A stretch of 64,000 nucleotides of DNA from Roseivirga sp. (GCA_021404565.1 JAAWWF010000042.1:1-64000), one strand, 5' to 3'; positions 18,850 to 27,570 are shown, counted from the first letter of the stretch. The notes: generated by a model not told the origin, from the sequence alone. Made by a program: numbers and translations.

Positions 18850-18924
18850 TCGGGGCGGCAGGATTCGAACCTGCGACCTCCTGCTCCCAAAGCAGGCGCG
18901 ATAACCGGGCTACGCTACGCCCCG
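18850..18924 (-). tRNA. tRNA-Pro(TGG)
   Basis: A complete 75-nt cloverleaf: acceptor CGGGGCG/CGCCCCG, anticodon arm CCTGC-TTTGGGA-GCAGG giving TGG, and T arm GCAGG-TTCGAAT-CCTGC. Discriminator A, CCA not encoded. Confidence 0.95.
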
Positions 18925-19515
18925 TCTTGATTATCGGAGTGCAAATATAGAGGCTTTTTTCTTTTTGCAATAGGCCCCTTTAAGAAAATTTGAAAAATTA
19001 TCAGACTAACTCGATGCAAGTTTCGAGCACAGGTTTTTCTAATCCAGATCTGATGTGTTTTTAGCCTGTACAGGTCTGTATTGGTTCTCAAGAGTTTCCG
19101 GGTCCCATTCATTGAAAAATGCTAGATTTCGGGTGTGTAGATTGATCGAAGAAACCACCTAAAACGACCATTTCTGACACTTATTATAGTCTGTCGGCTA
19201 AAAAACGATAGATCAAAAAAACTTATAAATCTTTTGACTCAGGGGGTGGGTTATACTCGGGGTTGACCGTATTACTAATAACAAAGGGAAATTCACTGTT
19301 GAAGAGTAGAGTAGGACGAGTGAAGAGAGAAGTGGAGTAAAGAAATGAATGACCTTTTGGTTGGTTGAGTTGAAGATTGAGGTTACCCGGTAAGCTGCCT
19401 ATGGAAGGATGAGGAGAGAGCGCAGACTTAAAGGGTAACCTCTTCTTTTGTCCGTTGACGAACTCTGTACTTTTCAGAACCAATCCCGCCCGGTCTATAT
19501 TTCGTAACTTCTGCT
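18925..19515. other. Long intergenic region with an inverted repeat
   Basis: Nearly 600 bp without a convincing gene; the small ORFs here lack protein-like composition. One perfect 10-bp inverted repeat, GAGGTTACCC (19379-19388) and GGGTAACCTC (19433-19442), has a 44-nt spacer and is followed by a T-rich tract. It could fold as a small RNA or long terminator. Nothing else stands out. Confidence 0.4.
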
Positions 19516-20166
19516 ATGAAAACCTCACTGCCTTTTTTGTTCCTGTTTTTGATTATGGTTGCCTGTAAACCGAACCCGGATGCTGCAAATGAAGCCTGGT
19601 GGACAGAGAGTGACAGGCAGAGGATCCTTTCAGAACTGGACCGAACCACCCAAAAGCTTAAGAAATTGACTGGTGAACTGACTGAATCACAGTGGCAGTT
19701 CAGAGAATCACCAGACCGTTGGTCAATCGAAGAAATTGTGGAGCATCTTGAAATGCAGAATCAGCTGCATTTTCGTGAGATCAGCGTGGTGGCCCATGCC
19801 CCACAATACATCGAATACCGAGGCATCACGGAAGGTCAGGACGAGCATTTTACCAGCTATGCTACGGATGCCACGCCTGGTCAGTCACAATGGTTTCTGG
19901 AACCTCTTGGCAGGTTTCAGGGCAGTGACGCTCTGGCGGCATTTTCCAGGGCCCGTGCAGGGCTAAGGGCTTTTGTTGAGAATACAGATGTCGACCTGAG
20001 AAAGCAGTTCACTTTCAGAACTCCGGTAGCCGGTAAAGTGCTCTCGGAGATTCGTATTGGTCAGGTGCGGGATCTGCATCAGCTTTTGCTCACGGGTATT
20101 GCCCACACTGACAGACATCTTGACCAGGTCAGTAAGGTGCTGGAACATCCCGGTTTCCCCCGGTAA
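19516..20166 (+). CDS. DinB-like family lipoprotein
   Basis: A 216-aa protein with a lipoprotein signal (FLFLFLIMVACKPN, lipobox Cys about 17) and a DinB-like bundle. The motif WSIEEIVEHLEMQNQLHF (about 72-89) and the C-terminal GIAHTDRHLDQV supply the candidate metal-binding histidines. It is unrelated in detail to the other exported DinB-like protein at 14771 but shares the same topology. Likely anchored in the periplasm. A perfect hairpin follows 11 bp after the stop. Confidence 0.8.
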   Translation: MKTSLPFLFLFLIMVACKPNPDAANEAWWTESDRQRILSELDRTTQKLKKLTGELTESQWQFRESPDRWSIEEIVEHLEMQNQLHFREISVVAHAPQYIEYRGITEGQDEHFTSYATDATPGQSQWFLEPLGRFQGSDALAAFSRARAGLRAFVENTDVDLRKQFTFRTPVAGKVLSEIRIGQVRDLHQLLLTGIAHTDRHLDQVSKVLEHPGFPR

Positions 20167-20177
20167 GTTTCAAAAAA

Positions 20178-20214
20178 CATGAGAAATGTCATTTTCTCAT
20201 GTAACGAATGTTAC
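20178..20214. promoter_or_regulatory. Two adjacent palindromes
   Basis: CATGAGAAA/TTTCTCATG (20178-20201, 6-nt loop) is directly followed by GTAAC-GAAT-GTTAC (20201-20214). The first may terminate the upstream lipoprotein transcript; the second looks like an operator 58 bp before the persulfide dioxygenase-like gene. Neither has been linked to a known regulator here. Confidence 0.4.
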
Positions 20215-20271
20215 GGTATTTCAGGCGATTGATTGGCAACTTTGAATTGTTAAATCAAAACCCGAATCGCA

Positions 20272-21678
20272 ATGAAAATCGAGCAACTATATACCCAATG
20301 TCTTGCCGAAGCTGCTTATGTAATTATATCTGACGGAGAAGCCGCAGTGATAGATCCGTTGAGAGAAGTTCAACCCTACATTGATTTGGCTGACAAATAC
20401 GGAGCAAAGATCATGTACGTATTTGAAACACATTTTCATGCAGACTTTGTCTCGGGGCACCTTGACCTGGCAAAAAAGACTGGAGCGAAGATTGTGTTCG
20501 GGCCAACTGCCAGGCCAGGTTTTGAGGCGATTGTCGCTGCTGATAATGATATGTTTATCGTTGGTGATGCGCGGGTCAAAGTCCTGCATACACCAGGTCA
20601 TACCATGGAATCGAGCACCTTCCTGTTGATTGATGAAAGTGGGGTAGACCATGCGATTTTTACCGGAGATACCTTGCTTCTGGGTGATGTTGGTCGCCCT
20701 GACCTGGCTGTGAAAACAGACCTGAGCATGGAAGACCTGGCAGGGCATCTCTACAATTCACTGCACAAAAAGATCATGCCGCTTGATGATGGTCTTTTGG
20801 TATACCCCGGACATGGGCAAGGCTCTGCCTGTGGTAAAAACATGAGCTCCGATACGGTGGATACCCTGGGCAACCAAAAGAAGTTTAACTATGCCCTTCA
20901 GTCAGACTTGTCAAGGGAAGAATTTGTGAAACTGGTCGTTGCCGACCTGGTGGCACCACCCCAGTATTTCCCCAAAAATGCAGTGATGAATAAGATGGGC
21001 TACGATAGTCTTGATGAAATTCTGGACAGAGGCGTTATTGGCCTGTATCCCCACGAATTTGTAATGACAGCCGGTCGTGAGCATGCACTTATTCTCGATA
21101 CCCGGTCAAAAGAAGCTTTTGCGGAAGCACATATTCCAGGGTCATTATTCATAGGCATAGATGACAGTTTCGCCCCCTGGGTAGGAGCACTGATTAAAGA
21201 TTTGAAACAGCCGATTTTATTTGTTGCCGATGAAGGTAGGGAAGAAGAAGTGGTGATCAGGCTTTCGAGGGTAGGCTATGACCATGCTCTTGGCTACCTC
21301 AAAGGAGGTATTGAAGCCTGGACAGCCGCAAAAGAACCTGTCACCTCTATGGCTCAGATAACGCCAAATGACTTTGCAAGCCTACCCGATAAGGCGGTGC
21401 GCTTACTGGATGTAAGGAAAGAGAGTGAATATAACTCGCAGCATCTTGTCGGGGGCAGAAGCTTTCCACTTAGTGTTATCTACGAGCACCTCGAAGAGCT
21501 TGACAAAGAGCAAACATACTATGTACACTGTGCGGGAGGCTACCGGTCTATGATTGCCTGTTCCATCTTAAGAGCCAATGGCTTTGATCAGGTTACAAAT
21601 ATCCTAAGTGGTTTTAACGGATTGAAGAATACGAAATTGGTACTCACGGCTTATCAGGAGCCTGTGAGCTTGCTATAA
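20272..21678 (+). CDS. MBL-fold persulfide dioxygenase-rhodanese fusion, CstB-like
   Basis: A 468-aa cytoplasmic protein with three domains. The metallo-beta-lactamase domain (about 1-240) has THFHADFVSGH (about 56-66), HTPGHTMES and the metal-bridging FTGDTLLLGDVGRPDL, as in ETHE1/persulfide dioxygenases. The first rhodanese domain (about 265-350) lacks the active Cys (ADEGRE at that place). The second (about 365-460) has an active loop HCAGGYRS. The architecture matches CstB-type enzymes that oxidise and transfer persulfide sulfur. Likely role: sulfide or persulfide detoxification. A terminator follows at 21722. Confidence 0.88.
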   Translation: MKIEQLYTQCLAEAAYVIISDGEAAVIDPLREVQPYIDLADKYGAKIMYVFETHFHADFVSGHLDLAKKTGAKIVFGPTARPGFEAIVAADNDMFIVGDARVKVLHTPGHTMESSTFLLIDESGVDHAIFTGDTLLLGDVGRPDLAVKTDLSMEDLAGHLYNSLHKKIMPLDDGLLVYPGHGQGSACGKNMSSDTVDTLGNQKKFNYALQSDLSREEFVKLVVADLVAPPQYFPKNAVMNKMGYDSLDEILDRGVIGLYPHEFVMTAGREHALILDTRSKEAFAEAHIPGSLFIGIDDSFAPWVGALIKDLKQPILFVADEGREEEVVIRLSRVGYDHALGYLKGGIEAWTAAKEPVTSMAQITPNDFASLPDKAVRLLDVRKESEYNSQHLVGGRSFPLSVIYEHLEELDKEQTYYVHCAGGYRSMIACSILRANGFDQVTNILSGFNGLKNTKLVLTAYQEPVSLL

Positions 21679-21721
21679 CGATAAAGTCCCTGGCGGGACA
21701 ATGGTTGATGTTTTGTTGAGG

Positions 21722-21757
21722 CGGACCCTGCTCATATGGAGTGGGGTCACCTTTTTT
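21722..21757 (+). terminator. Rho-independent terminator
   Basis: GACCC...GGGTC with an inner CTC/GAG and a six-T tail, 45 bp after the CstB-like gene. Confidence 0.75.
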
Positions 21758-21790
21758 ATAGGTATGACCAAAATGTCGGAAAATCCTGCC

Positions 21791-21846
21791 GGGAGTTCAG
21801 GCCAGACGTGCTTTTGGTTGAGGCATAATCGCAGACCTGAACTCCC
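21791..21846. repeat. Perfect 11-bp inverted repeat
   Basis: GGGAGTTCAGG (21791-21801) and CCTGAACTCCC (21836-21846) flank a 34-nt loop. It lies 64 bp before the palindromic element at 21911 in a gene-free stretch and may be another small structured repeat. Confidence 0.5.
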
Positions 21847-21905
21847 TGAATCATACGAAAGGAGCTCTGGACCTAAGCGTAATCATTGCAGGAAATTTGG
21901 GGGTA

Positions 21906-22096
21906 TTGAACCCGAATTATCCAAAAGGCTTTCTATTACTGGCGTAACTCGCTTTGAATCAGTCGCTTCTTCTGCCAAAGGCAGACAGGCTTCGTTTGTC
22001 TTCTCACCATAGCGGTGCTATGCTTTCTAATCAAACTTCCTGATTCTTTGCGATTTGCGTCATCATAACGATACCTATCGCATGAATCGGGTTGAA
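21906..22096. mobile_element. 181-bp palindromic MITE-like element, copy A, with 5-bp target duplication
   Basis: The element spans 21911-22091 and is flanked by TTGAA on both sides (21906-21910 and 22092-22096). Its ends are imperfect inverted repeats beginning CCCGAATTATC and, from the other side, CCCGATTCATG. The interior folds as one long hairpin: GGCGTAACTCGC with GCGATTTGCGTC, then GAATCAG with CTGATTC, then an apical CATAGC/GCTATG. It carries no ORF, so it would need a transposase in trans. A second copy sits inside a tRNA-like gene at 29430. Confidence 0.8.
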
Positions 22097-22232
22097 AAGA
22101 GAAAAGATTTTCTCTTCATATGTATTGAGTTGAGGTATGGCAAATGTAGAACACCGCTGAATTTCACAAGAGGTAAAAGCGGGACAAAGTGTTGTCAACC
22201 TGCGAAGTATTGAATGTGAAATGGCTTATTCG

Positions 22233-22856
22233 TTATGCGTTAAAAAAGTGCTCAAATAAAGTCCAGAATATCAGAGAAACTATCCCAAGCCATTTAATAC
22301 GTTCACCGTGCTTGCGGCTGTGCTGGTCGTAGGTGTAGTACTTGTTTCCATCAACCGCCAGGGTCTTACCCGTTTGTATAAACCAGCCTGCGCCCAGGCC
22401 TATAATTCCACCCATGAGGGCGAATATGTATGCAGCTACAATACCGGAAGTTCGGGCGCGTAACCCTTGTTGCTGTTTGCTCAACCTGTTTGCAAATTCC
22501 ATTTCCCTGGTCTGCTCTATTTCCGAAAAATCAATTTGTGGGTTTCGTTCAAGTAGTACTGCCCTTGCATTATCTACCATGGCCTGCCCGTAGTCAACCT
22601 GATTGATAATGATGTCTTTAAGCTCCTGATCGTTGTAATCGGCCATAAAATTCGAATCTTCATTCGTGGTCGACAAATCCTCTCGTTTCAGTAGCAACTG
22701 AGATGTTTCTAAGTCCTTCTCGGCCACTTCCAACTGAAAGGTGAGGATACCATTGTCATGACTTTGGGCCAGGTTTGCTTCAATACCATTTTGGCGAAGG
22801 TAGGTCAGCTCGGAGAGAGCCACTTCCTGATCAGCATAGGTCTTAAAAGTGAGCAT
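22233..22856 (-). CDS. DUF2007-like membrane protein
   Basis: A 207-aa protein. Residues 1-60 resemble the DUF2007 signal-transducer domain (MLTFKTYADQEVALSELTYL, then a ferredoxin-like pattern). A polar, Gln/Glu-rich middle follows. Two C-terminal hydrophobic segments, about 139-162 (AAYIFALMGGIIGLGAGWFI) and about 189-204 (WLGIVSLIFWTLFEHF), form a membrane anchor. Topology suggests a cytoplasmic N-terminal domain tied to the inner membrane. Function unknown. Confidence 0.7.
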   Translation of the reverse strand: MLTFKTYADQEVALSELTYLRQNGIEANLAQSHDNGILTFQLEVAEKDLETSQLLLKREDLSTTNEDSNFMADYNDQELKDIIINQVDYGQAMVDNARAVLLERNPQIDFSEIEQTREMEFANRLSKQQQGLRARTSGIVAAYIFALMGGIIGLGAGWFIQTGKTLAVDGNKYYTYDQHSRKHGERIKWLGIVSLIFWTLFEHFFNA

Positions 22857-22944
22857 AATTTCTATTCGATTGAAGGACTAAAAACTGGAATGGTCAGGTG
22901 TCAAAGAATAAATTTCCAATCTCCCCACGTTAAAAATTTATCAT

Positions 22945-23502
22945 TCATGAGTTCATTCCCAGCAGGTTGTCTTTCACCAATTTCAAATCCACCTTATGAA
23001 AGTAAGCCCCCAGGTCGGCTAGTCCGTCCATGGCATTTGCAATAAGCACCTCATCCACTTCACCTTCGCTCAGAAGGTATTCTTCAGTAATTGCCTCACG
23101 ATCAATACCACAGATGAGGAGTAGGGCAGCGATCACAATGCCGGTTCTGTCTTTGCCCGATAAACAATGTACCAGTACCGGATATTGGAGTGTCGGTTTT
23201 TCAAAGAGCCGGATGATACCATTCAGCCAGCGCCTTACCTCTTTTTTATCCGTGTGATACTTTTCGATTTTGTTGTCCATGGGGAAGTGGTAGTAATCAA
23301 TATCAAATTCCTCATAATCCAAGCTGCCTCTCAGGCTGATGACTGAATTTGGGAGACCTATCTCTTCCGGGTTTTTTACATAATCTATGCTCCCGCCACG
23401 GTAGAGCCTTCCAACCGGGAATGACGAATCGCCCATGATTAACTCGAGGTACTCTCCTACATCACGAAAATTCACACAGCCGTCAGTATAGTTGAGTCCC
23501 AT
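22945..23502 (-). CDS. Tyrosine-protein phosphatase
   Basis: A 185-aa cytoplasmic protein with the phosphatase loop VHCLSGKDRTG (about 114-124), the CX5R signature with Cys nucleophile and the GKDRTG form typical of bacterial PTP/Y_phosphatase3 enzymes. The N-terminal NFRDVGEYL and RGGS/ISLRG blocks also fit this family. It may dephosphorylate protein tyrosine or phosphoinositides. The transglutaminase-like gene lies just upstream on the same strand, 51 bp away. Confidence 0.88.
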   Translation of the reverse strand: MGLNYTDGCVNFRDVGEYLELIMGDSSFPVGRLYRGGSIDYVKNPEEIGLPNSVISLRGSLDYEEFDIDYYHFPMDNKIEKYHTDKKEVRRWLNGIIRLFEKPTLQYPVLVHCLSGKDRTGIVIAALLLICGIDREAITEEYLLSEGEVDEVLIANAMDGLADLGAYFHKVDLKLVKDNLLGMNS

Positions 23503-23553
23503 TTTATGTACTGTTATTGGCGATGACCTGTTGAGTGATTGAGAAGGGGGAGT

Positions 23554-24501
23554 TTATTCCTCGCTAAGGTTCATAAAATAAGCGAGACCGAGTGCTTTGA
23601 TTTCAGAGCTGTTCACACCAATTCTGATCGCATCCAGGCGTATAGGAGATTTACCATCGTACTTCCTGATGGTGAACTGGATGCTGTTGGAGCTGCGTTT
23701 TACCTTGTATTTAAGGTTCATCTGGTCTTCGTCATATTTATTAATAGCCTTAAGTGAGAGTTTCCATTTTGATGGCCTCAGACAGTTAATGACCAGCTCC
23801 CCCTTACTGTTCCTTTCGGTTTTGACAATTTCTTCTCCCGGTATGGATCGGCTTAGGTACCATGGGTCGAACAGGGGAGCCTTTTTAAACTTGTCGAAAC
23901 TCCACTTTTCATCAAGTAGTTGCCATTTCTCGTCTTTGGGGAAATGCTGAAGCATCATTTCGGCCGGATCGGTTTTGAAATAATAATCTCTCGCCTCCCG
24001 ATCGTTGATGTATAAATTGGCCCAGGTGATTTCCACAAGATGCCATTCATCATCCCAGCGGATGGCACTCCAGGCATGATCTTCCTGTGGCTCAATTTCT
24101 TCCAACACATTCATGGGGCTTCTTGAATAGCCAAGCACCAGTCTGTGTTCAATATCAAAATTCTGGAGAAATGCATTGTAGAGGTTCGTAAACCCAAGAC
24201 AGGTGGTCTTTCTCGATTTAAAGGCGACCTGGGTCTGAACACTTTGTGCCGCATTTCGGGATGTGCTGATCGCCTCGAGACTGATGGAGTCATCGTAGGC
24301 CATGTGGATAGCAATCCAGTAGTAGAAAAAAAGAGCAATGTCTTCTTTTTCAGTGATGTTGGCTTCAACCCAATCGAGCAGGTACTCATACGAATACTGA
24401 CCGGTGCGTTCGGCATATCGATACAGGTCGTCATTTTTGATCTGACCACTGAGTGAGAACGACATGCTCATCAGGAAAGATATGGTAAGCAGAATTTTCA
24501 T
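23554..24501 (-). CDS. Transglutaminase-like exported protein
   Basis: A 315-aa protein with a signal peptide (MKILLTISFLMSMSFSLSGQ). The transglutaminase-like core has a candidate catalytic Cys in KTTCLGFTNLYNAF (about 97-110) and His in EDHAWSAIRWDDEWHLVEITW (about 141 onwards), while the usual third Asp appears as Glu in LVEITW. Such domains act as peptidases or are inactive binding folds. It starts only 63 bp downstream of the rtcB stop codon, so it could receive read-through from that operon, but its secreted nature argues for a separate role. Confidence 0.8.
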   Translation of the reverse strand: MKILLTISFLMSMSFSLSGQIKNDDLYRYAERTGQYSYEYLLDWVEANITEKEDIALFFYYWIAIHMAYDDSISLEAISTSRNAAQSVQTQVAFKSRKTTCLGFTNLYNAFLQNFDIEHRLVLGYSRSPMNVLEEIEPQEDHAWSAIRWDDEWHLVEITWANLYINDREARDYYFKTDPAEMMLQHFPKDEKWQLLDEKWSFDKFKKAPLFDPWYLSRSIPGEEIVKTERNSKGELVINCLRPSKWKLSLKAINKYDEDQMNLKYKVKRSSNSIQFTIRKYDGKSPIRLDAIRIGVNSSEIKALGLAYFMNLSEE

Positions 24502-24564
24502 TTACCTAATAAGCTAGTTTTTTCTCGCGAAAAATAAAATGTTGCACCACGATGATAGACCTCA

Positions 24565-25998
24565 TTAATCCGTTTCCACTCGCCCACCCCGAGCCTCCTT
24601 GACTCCACACATCCTGACAATCTTCGGATGAAAAACTCCAACGACCTCCACCAGAGACTGCTGTCGGTCCATCACCTCATGAATGTTTTTATATACCTGT
24701 GGTGCCTCGTCAATGCCTGAGCCCATTAGCGTTATTCCTGCCTTCTTTATCTCACGACTCACCTCTTTTTTGGAAAGCGTATTTCGGGCTTTTGACCGGG
24801 ACATAGCACGACCGGCACCATGAGCCGCTGAGTTGAGCGAGTTCTTCTCACCTTTGCCGCTTACGATAAAGCCCGGTGAGGTCATAGATCCGGGGATAAT
24901 TCCCATTATTCCCTTGCCGGCCGGAGTTGCGCCCTTCCGGTGTATAATCAACTCTCTTCCATCTTTACTCTTTTCCTTCCAGGCAAAGTTGTGATGATTT
25001 TCAATATTGGCCAGTGGTTGATCGCCCAGGGCTGCCGTTATTCTTTCATGAATCTGGTGATGACAGGCGGTAGCATAATCACCCGCCAGATTCATAGCCA
25101 GCCAATACTCCTGACCTGCCTCTGTATCTAAATCCAGCCAGGCCAGGTGTTTGGCTTCTCTCGGTAGTCTGGTCATATCCATGGCCAGCCCGGTGTAGTG
25201 TTGGGCAATATTTGCACCAAGTCCCCTCGATCCCGAGTGGGAGAGTACCGAGAAATATTTTCCTGCAGGTAGGTTCATCTCGTTTTCAGGGTTCAGTATT
25301 TCCGCAATACCAAACTCAACAAAATGGTTACCTCCTCCGGATGATCCAAGTTGGGTTCGGGCCTTGTTTTTTAATGATCTGAGCAAGTTTATTTCATTGA
25401 ACAGTGGGTTGCCGAGTACCTTGTGATCTCTGGGAGTTCTGAAACTGGTTTGGCCAAAACGTGTATTGTCCATCATTACCTCCGTCAGCCAACCTGTATT
25501 TTGATGTACAAAAGCAGGAGGGATGTCGTAGAGGGTCATACTCATACGGCAACCGATATCAACCCCGACAGCAAATGGAATGACAGCATTTTCAGTAGCC
25601 AGCACACCACCTACAGGAAGTCCGTAACCTGTATGTGCATCGGGCATTAGCGCTCCTGCCTTTGCCACCGGCAGTTTCATAGCGATGTCCATTTGGTCAA
25701 AGGCACCCTGTTCAATACCCTCAGGGCCATAGGTATGATAAGGAATGCCCTGCTTTAGTAAAGCTTTGGATCTGCTCATTTCTGCTGCTTCCATCAAGAT
25801 GGAGGCAATGGAACCAAATACCTCGTGGCGCCTGTATAGGGCCGGATTGTCCGCCACCCTTTTGAGCATTGCTTTTTTATGTAAGATAGACTTGCCCTTA
25901 AAGTGCAGGTCTATTACTTCCAGGGCCATGCTGGTAGCAGTGCCGGGGAGATAGCCTAGCTTTTTAAGGTCTTTGTCTGTTAATTTTCGCGCTGCCAT
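24565..25998 (-). CDS. rtcB: RNA-splicing ligase RtcB
   Basis: About 477 aa from the ATG at 25998. A GTG 54 bp further upstream would extend it, but that start falls inside a hairpin (26041-26070). RtcB joins RNA 2',3'-cyclic phosphate or 3'-phosphate ends to 5'-OH ends using GTP and Mn. Metal and guanylate motifs are visible: VGVDIGCRMSM, SSGGGNHFVEFG, LSHSGSRGLG, ENHHNFAW and HRKGATPAGKG with the His nucleophile. It is the last gene of a minus-strand operon that begins with an array of tRNA-like elements and slipin, pointing to tRNA repair rather than splicing. No RtcA or RtcR is nearby. Confidence 0.95.
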   Translation of the reverse strand: MAARKLTDKDLKKLGYLPGTATSMALEVIDLHFKGKSILHKKAMLKRVADNPALYRRHEVFGSIASILMEAAEMSRSKALLKQGIPYHTYGPEGIEQGAFDQMDIAMKLPVAKAGALMPDAHTGYGLPVGGVLATENAVIPFAVGVDIGCRMSMTLYDIPPAFVHQNTGWLTEVMMDNTRFGQTSFRTPRDHKVLGNPLFNEINLLRSLKNKARTQLGSSGGGNHFVEFGIAEILNPENEMNLPAGKYFSVLSHSGSRGLGANIAQHYTGLAMDMTRLPREAKHLAWLDLDTEAGQEYWLAMNLAGDYATACHHQIHERITAALGDQPLANIENHHNFAWKEKSKDGRELIIHRKGATPAGKGIMGIIPGSMTSPGFIVSGKGEKNSLNSAAHGAGRAMSRSKARNTLSKKEVSREIKKAGITLMGSGIDEAPQVYKNIHEVMDRQQSLVEVVGVFHPKIVRMCGVKEARGGRVETD

Positions 25999-26040
25999 GA
26001 TTGACAATAGTTTATGGGAACGATGCCCTTGTTGATTGGG

Positions 26041-26070
26041 CCTCAGAGTCACTCAATGATGACTCCGAGG
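26041..26070. repeat. CTCAGAGTC-family hairpin
   Basis: CCTCAGAGTCA and TGACTCCGAGG form an 11-bp stem (one mismatch) with an 8-nt loop. The same arm sequence and the trailing GAGGAAC occur at 11833-11862. It lies between rtcB and the 75-aa gene. Confidence 0.65.
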
Positions 26071-26085
26071 AACCAAATGGTTTAA

Positions 26086-26313
26086 TCAGTTCACCTTTAT
26101 AAAGGTGCCGAGCTCCAGCGCCTTTCTGATATATCGCATCATGATAATGGCCTTGTCGCTGCTTAAGAAAGTAGCGTCACCGATATCTTCGACAGGAACG
26201 GGAAAAGAATACTGATCCTGATCTACGGGTACGTTATAATACAAGTGCCCCGCACGATAATGAGAAAAACTAACCTGGTTGTCTTTTACAATTTGTTTTA
26301 ACGTCATATTCAT
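26086..26313 (-). CDS. Small conserved-looking protein in rtcB operon
   Basis: About 75 aa from the ATG at 26313 (MNMTLKQ); a GTG four codons upstream is less likely. Mixed alpha/beta composition with FPVPVEDIGDATFLSSDKAIIMMRYIRKAL in the C-terminal half, soluble, no Cys. I do not recognise a family. The gene lies between the TPR gene and rtcB on the same strand with short gaps, so it is most likely part of that operon and could be a small partner of one of its products. Confidence 0.65.
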   Translation of the reverse strand: MNMTLKQIVKDNQVSFSHYRAGHLYYNVPVDQDQYSFPVPVEDIGDATFLSSDKAIIMMRYIRKALELGTFIKVN

Positions 26314-26427
26314 TTTGTTCACCACCTGATGTGAGTATTCAGGTAGCCGTCATCAGATGGGTTTTATTTCCGACTGCCTGAGGTATATGAGGAACATGTC
26401 CTCGTTTATTTTAGCTGGTTACCTTCA

Positions 26428-26949
26428 TTATGCTGAAAGGACTCTTTTCCAGCGCATTTTTAATCGTTTGTACTTGTTCCGCTTGATGTGCTTTTTTAGC
26501 TCATCAGCGTCTCTGTTATCCAATGATTCCAGCAAGGCCTGTTTGTAGTATTGGATGGCATTGTTATAATGACCTTCCGACTCTTCAACCTGTCCGAGCT
26601 TTTCAAAGATGAATGACTTGTCCAGATCTGCCACTTTCATGGCCTTCTGCATAAGCGATTTTAAACCCTGGTATTTGTTGTGTTTCTGGTACATGATGGC
26701 CAACTCTCTGTATACCGATTCGAACCTCGGGTAGAAGCGAATCGCCAGATGATAGTGGCGCTCTGCCAGCTCCAGGTTTTCCAGGTGATACCAATACAAG
26801 TCGCCCATGGCGGCATGTAGCCTCGCATAACCAGGCTCTTCCATCAAACCACTTACCAGTAGTTTTTTGGCCTCATCATATTTACCATGATCCATGGCAT
26901 CTTCTGCTAACTGAATCACATTCTCGATATATTCAGTATAAATGTTCAT
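26428..26949 (-). CDS. Tetratricopeptide repeat protein
   Basis: About 173 aa from MNIYTEYIE at 26949 (a longer start overlapping the upstream gene is possible). It has three to four TPR-like helical hairpins, for example HGKYDEAKKLLVSGLMEEPGYARLHAAMGDLYW, ELAERHYHLAIRFYPRFESVYRELAIMY and EGHYNNAIQYYKQALLES. The C-terminus is very basic (KKHIKRNKYKRLKMRWKR), which suggests RNA or membrane-surface contact. TPR proteins act as protein-binding scaffolds; here it may link slipin and RtcB. Cytoplasmic. Confidence 0.85.
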   Translation of the reverse strand: MNIYTEYIENVIQLAEDAMDHGKYDEAKKLLVSGLMEEPGYARLHAAMGDLYWYHLENLELAERHYHLAIRFYPRFESVYRELAIMYQKHNKYQGLKSLMQKAMKVADLDKSFIFEKLGQVEESEGHYNNAIQYYKQALLESLDNRDADELKKHIKRNKYKRLKMRWKRVLSA

Positions 26950-26969
26950 TGTATTCTGGTTATGAGTCA

Positions 26970-27482
26970 CTAATAGCAGCGACTCCATTTTTTCTTAACT
27001 CTCATCAACTGACCGCTTTTCGGGTGAACATAAAACTTAGGGTGCCAGTAGGATATAAGTTCCTGTGGGCCGCCCCAGCGGTCTTGTCCTATGACTTTTC
27101 CTTCCTCGATTTTCACCTTGGTTTCTACAAAGTCTTCGAGGTGGTCAAATACATGCTGACCTAAAAGCGTATTCTTATCCATCTTTTTGCAGAGCTGCGA
27201 GTACACCTTATTCCAGTATTTGCCTTCATGCTTTTCAAGAAAGCGAATCAGCGGTTTCAGGTTATCGCATTGGTATTTTATACCTCCGCTTCTGGCTTTA
27301 ATGCCCTCCTTTTGCTTCTCATTTTCGAAGTCATTATTTCGGGCATTTTTCTGGTATCCCTTCTTTTTCTTAAGGTTCCCACCACCTCCACGATAGCATT
27401 CAATCAGCTCTTCGTGCAGGCGTTTATCTCTGCGTTTCTGCCGCTTTCGCAACGATGGTTTTAGCGTGCCTGAATGATCCAT
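26970..27482 (-). CDS. Unknown basic protein in rtcB-slipin operon
   Basis: A 170-aa protein I do not recognise. The first 60 residues are strongly basic and low-complexity (RKRQKRRDKR, RGGGGNLKKKKGY), as in RNA-binding tails. The C-terminal 100 residues look like a compact domain with conserved-looking WNKVYSQLC, LLGQHVFDHLEDFV, WGGPQELISYWHPKFYVHP and a basic end. One Trp/His/Pro-rich stretch (YWHPKFYVHPKSGQLMR) could be a metal or nucleotide site. It lies between slipin and the TPR gene, same strand. A role with RNA is a reasonable guess, not shown. Confidence 0.75.
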   Translation of the reverse strand: MDHSGTLKPSLRKRQKRRDKRLHEELIECYRGGGGNLKKKKGYQKNARNNDFENEKQKEGIKARSGGIKYQCDNLKPLIRFLEKHEGKYWNKVYSQLCKKMDKNTLLGQHVFDHLEDFVETKVKIEEGKVIGQDRWGGPQELISYWHPKFYVHPKSGQLMRVKKKWSRCY

Positions 27483-27570
27483 TGTTGTTTTCTTTAAGTC
27501 GCGGGCCAGAGCCCGCGACTGTTATATATCCTCCGCCTTTCGGTGGGGGTTCAGAGAGTTTTCTTTCAGG

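Noticed and set aside
19223-19483. 86-aa minus-strand ORF in the gap before the DinB-like lipoprotein
   Set aside because: It is Ser/Pro/Leu-rich without pattern and crosses an inverted repeat, so it is likely non-coding.
20178-20214. Palindromes ahead of the CstB-like gene as a known sulfide-responsive operator
   Set aside because: I cannot match them to any known CstR or SqrR operator, so only a generic regulatory note is kept.
25999-26052. RtcB extension from a GTG start at 26052
   Set aside because: The extra 18 codons lie across a strong hairpin and have no family character, while the ATG at 25998 begins with a typical RtcB N-terminus.
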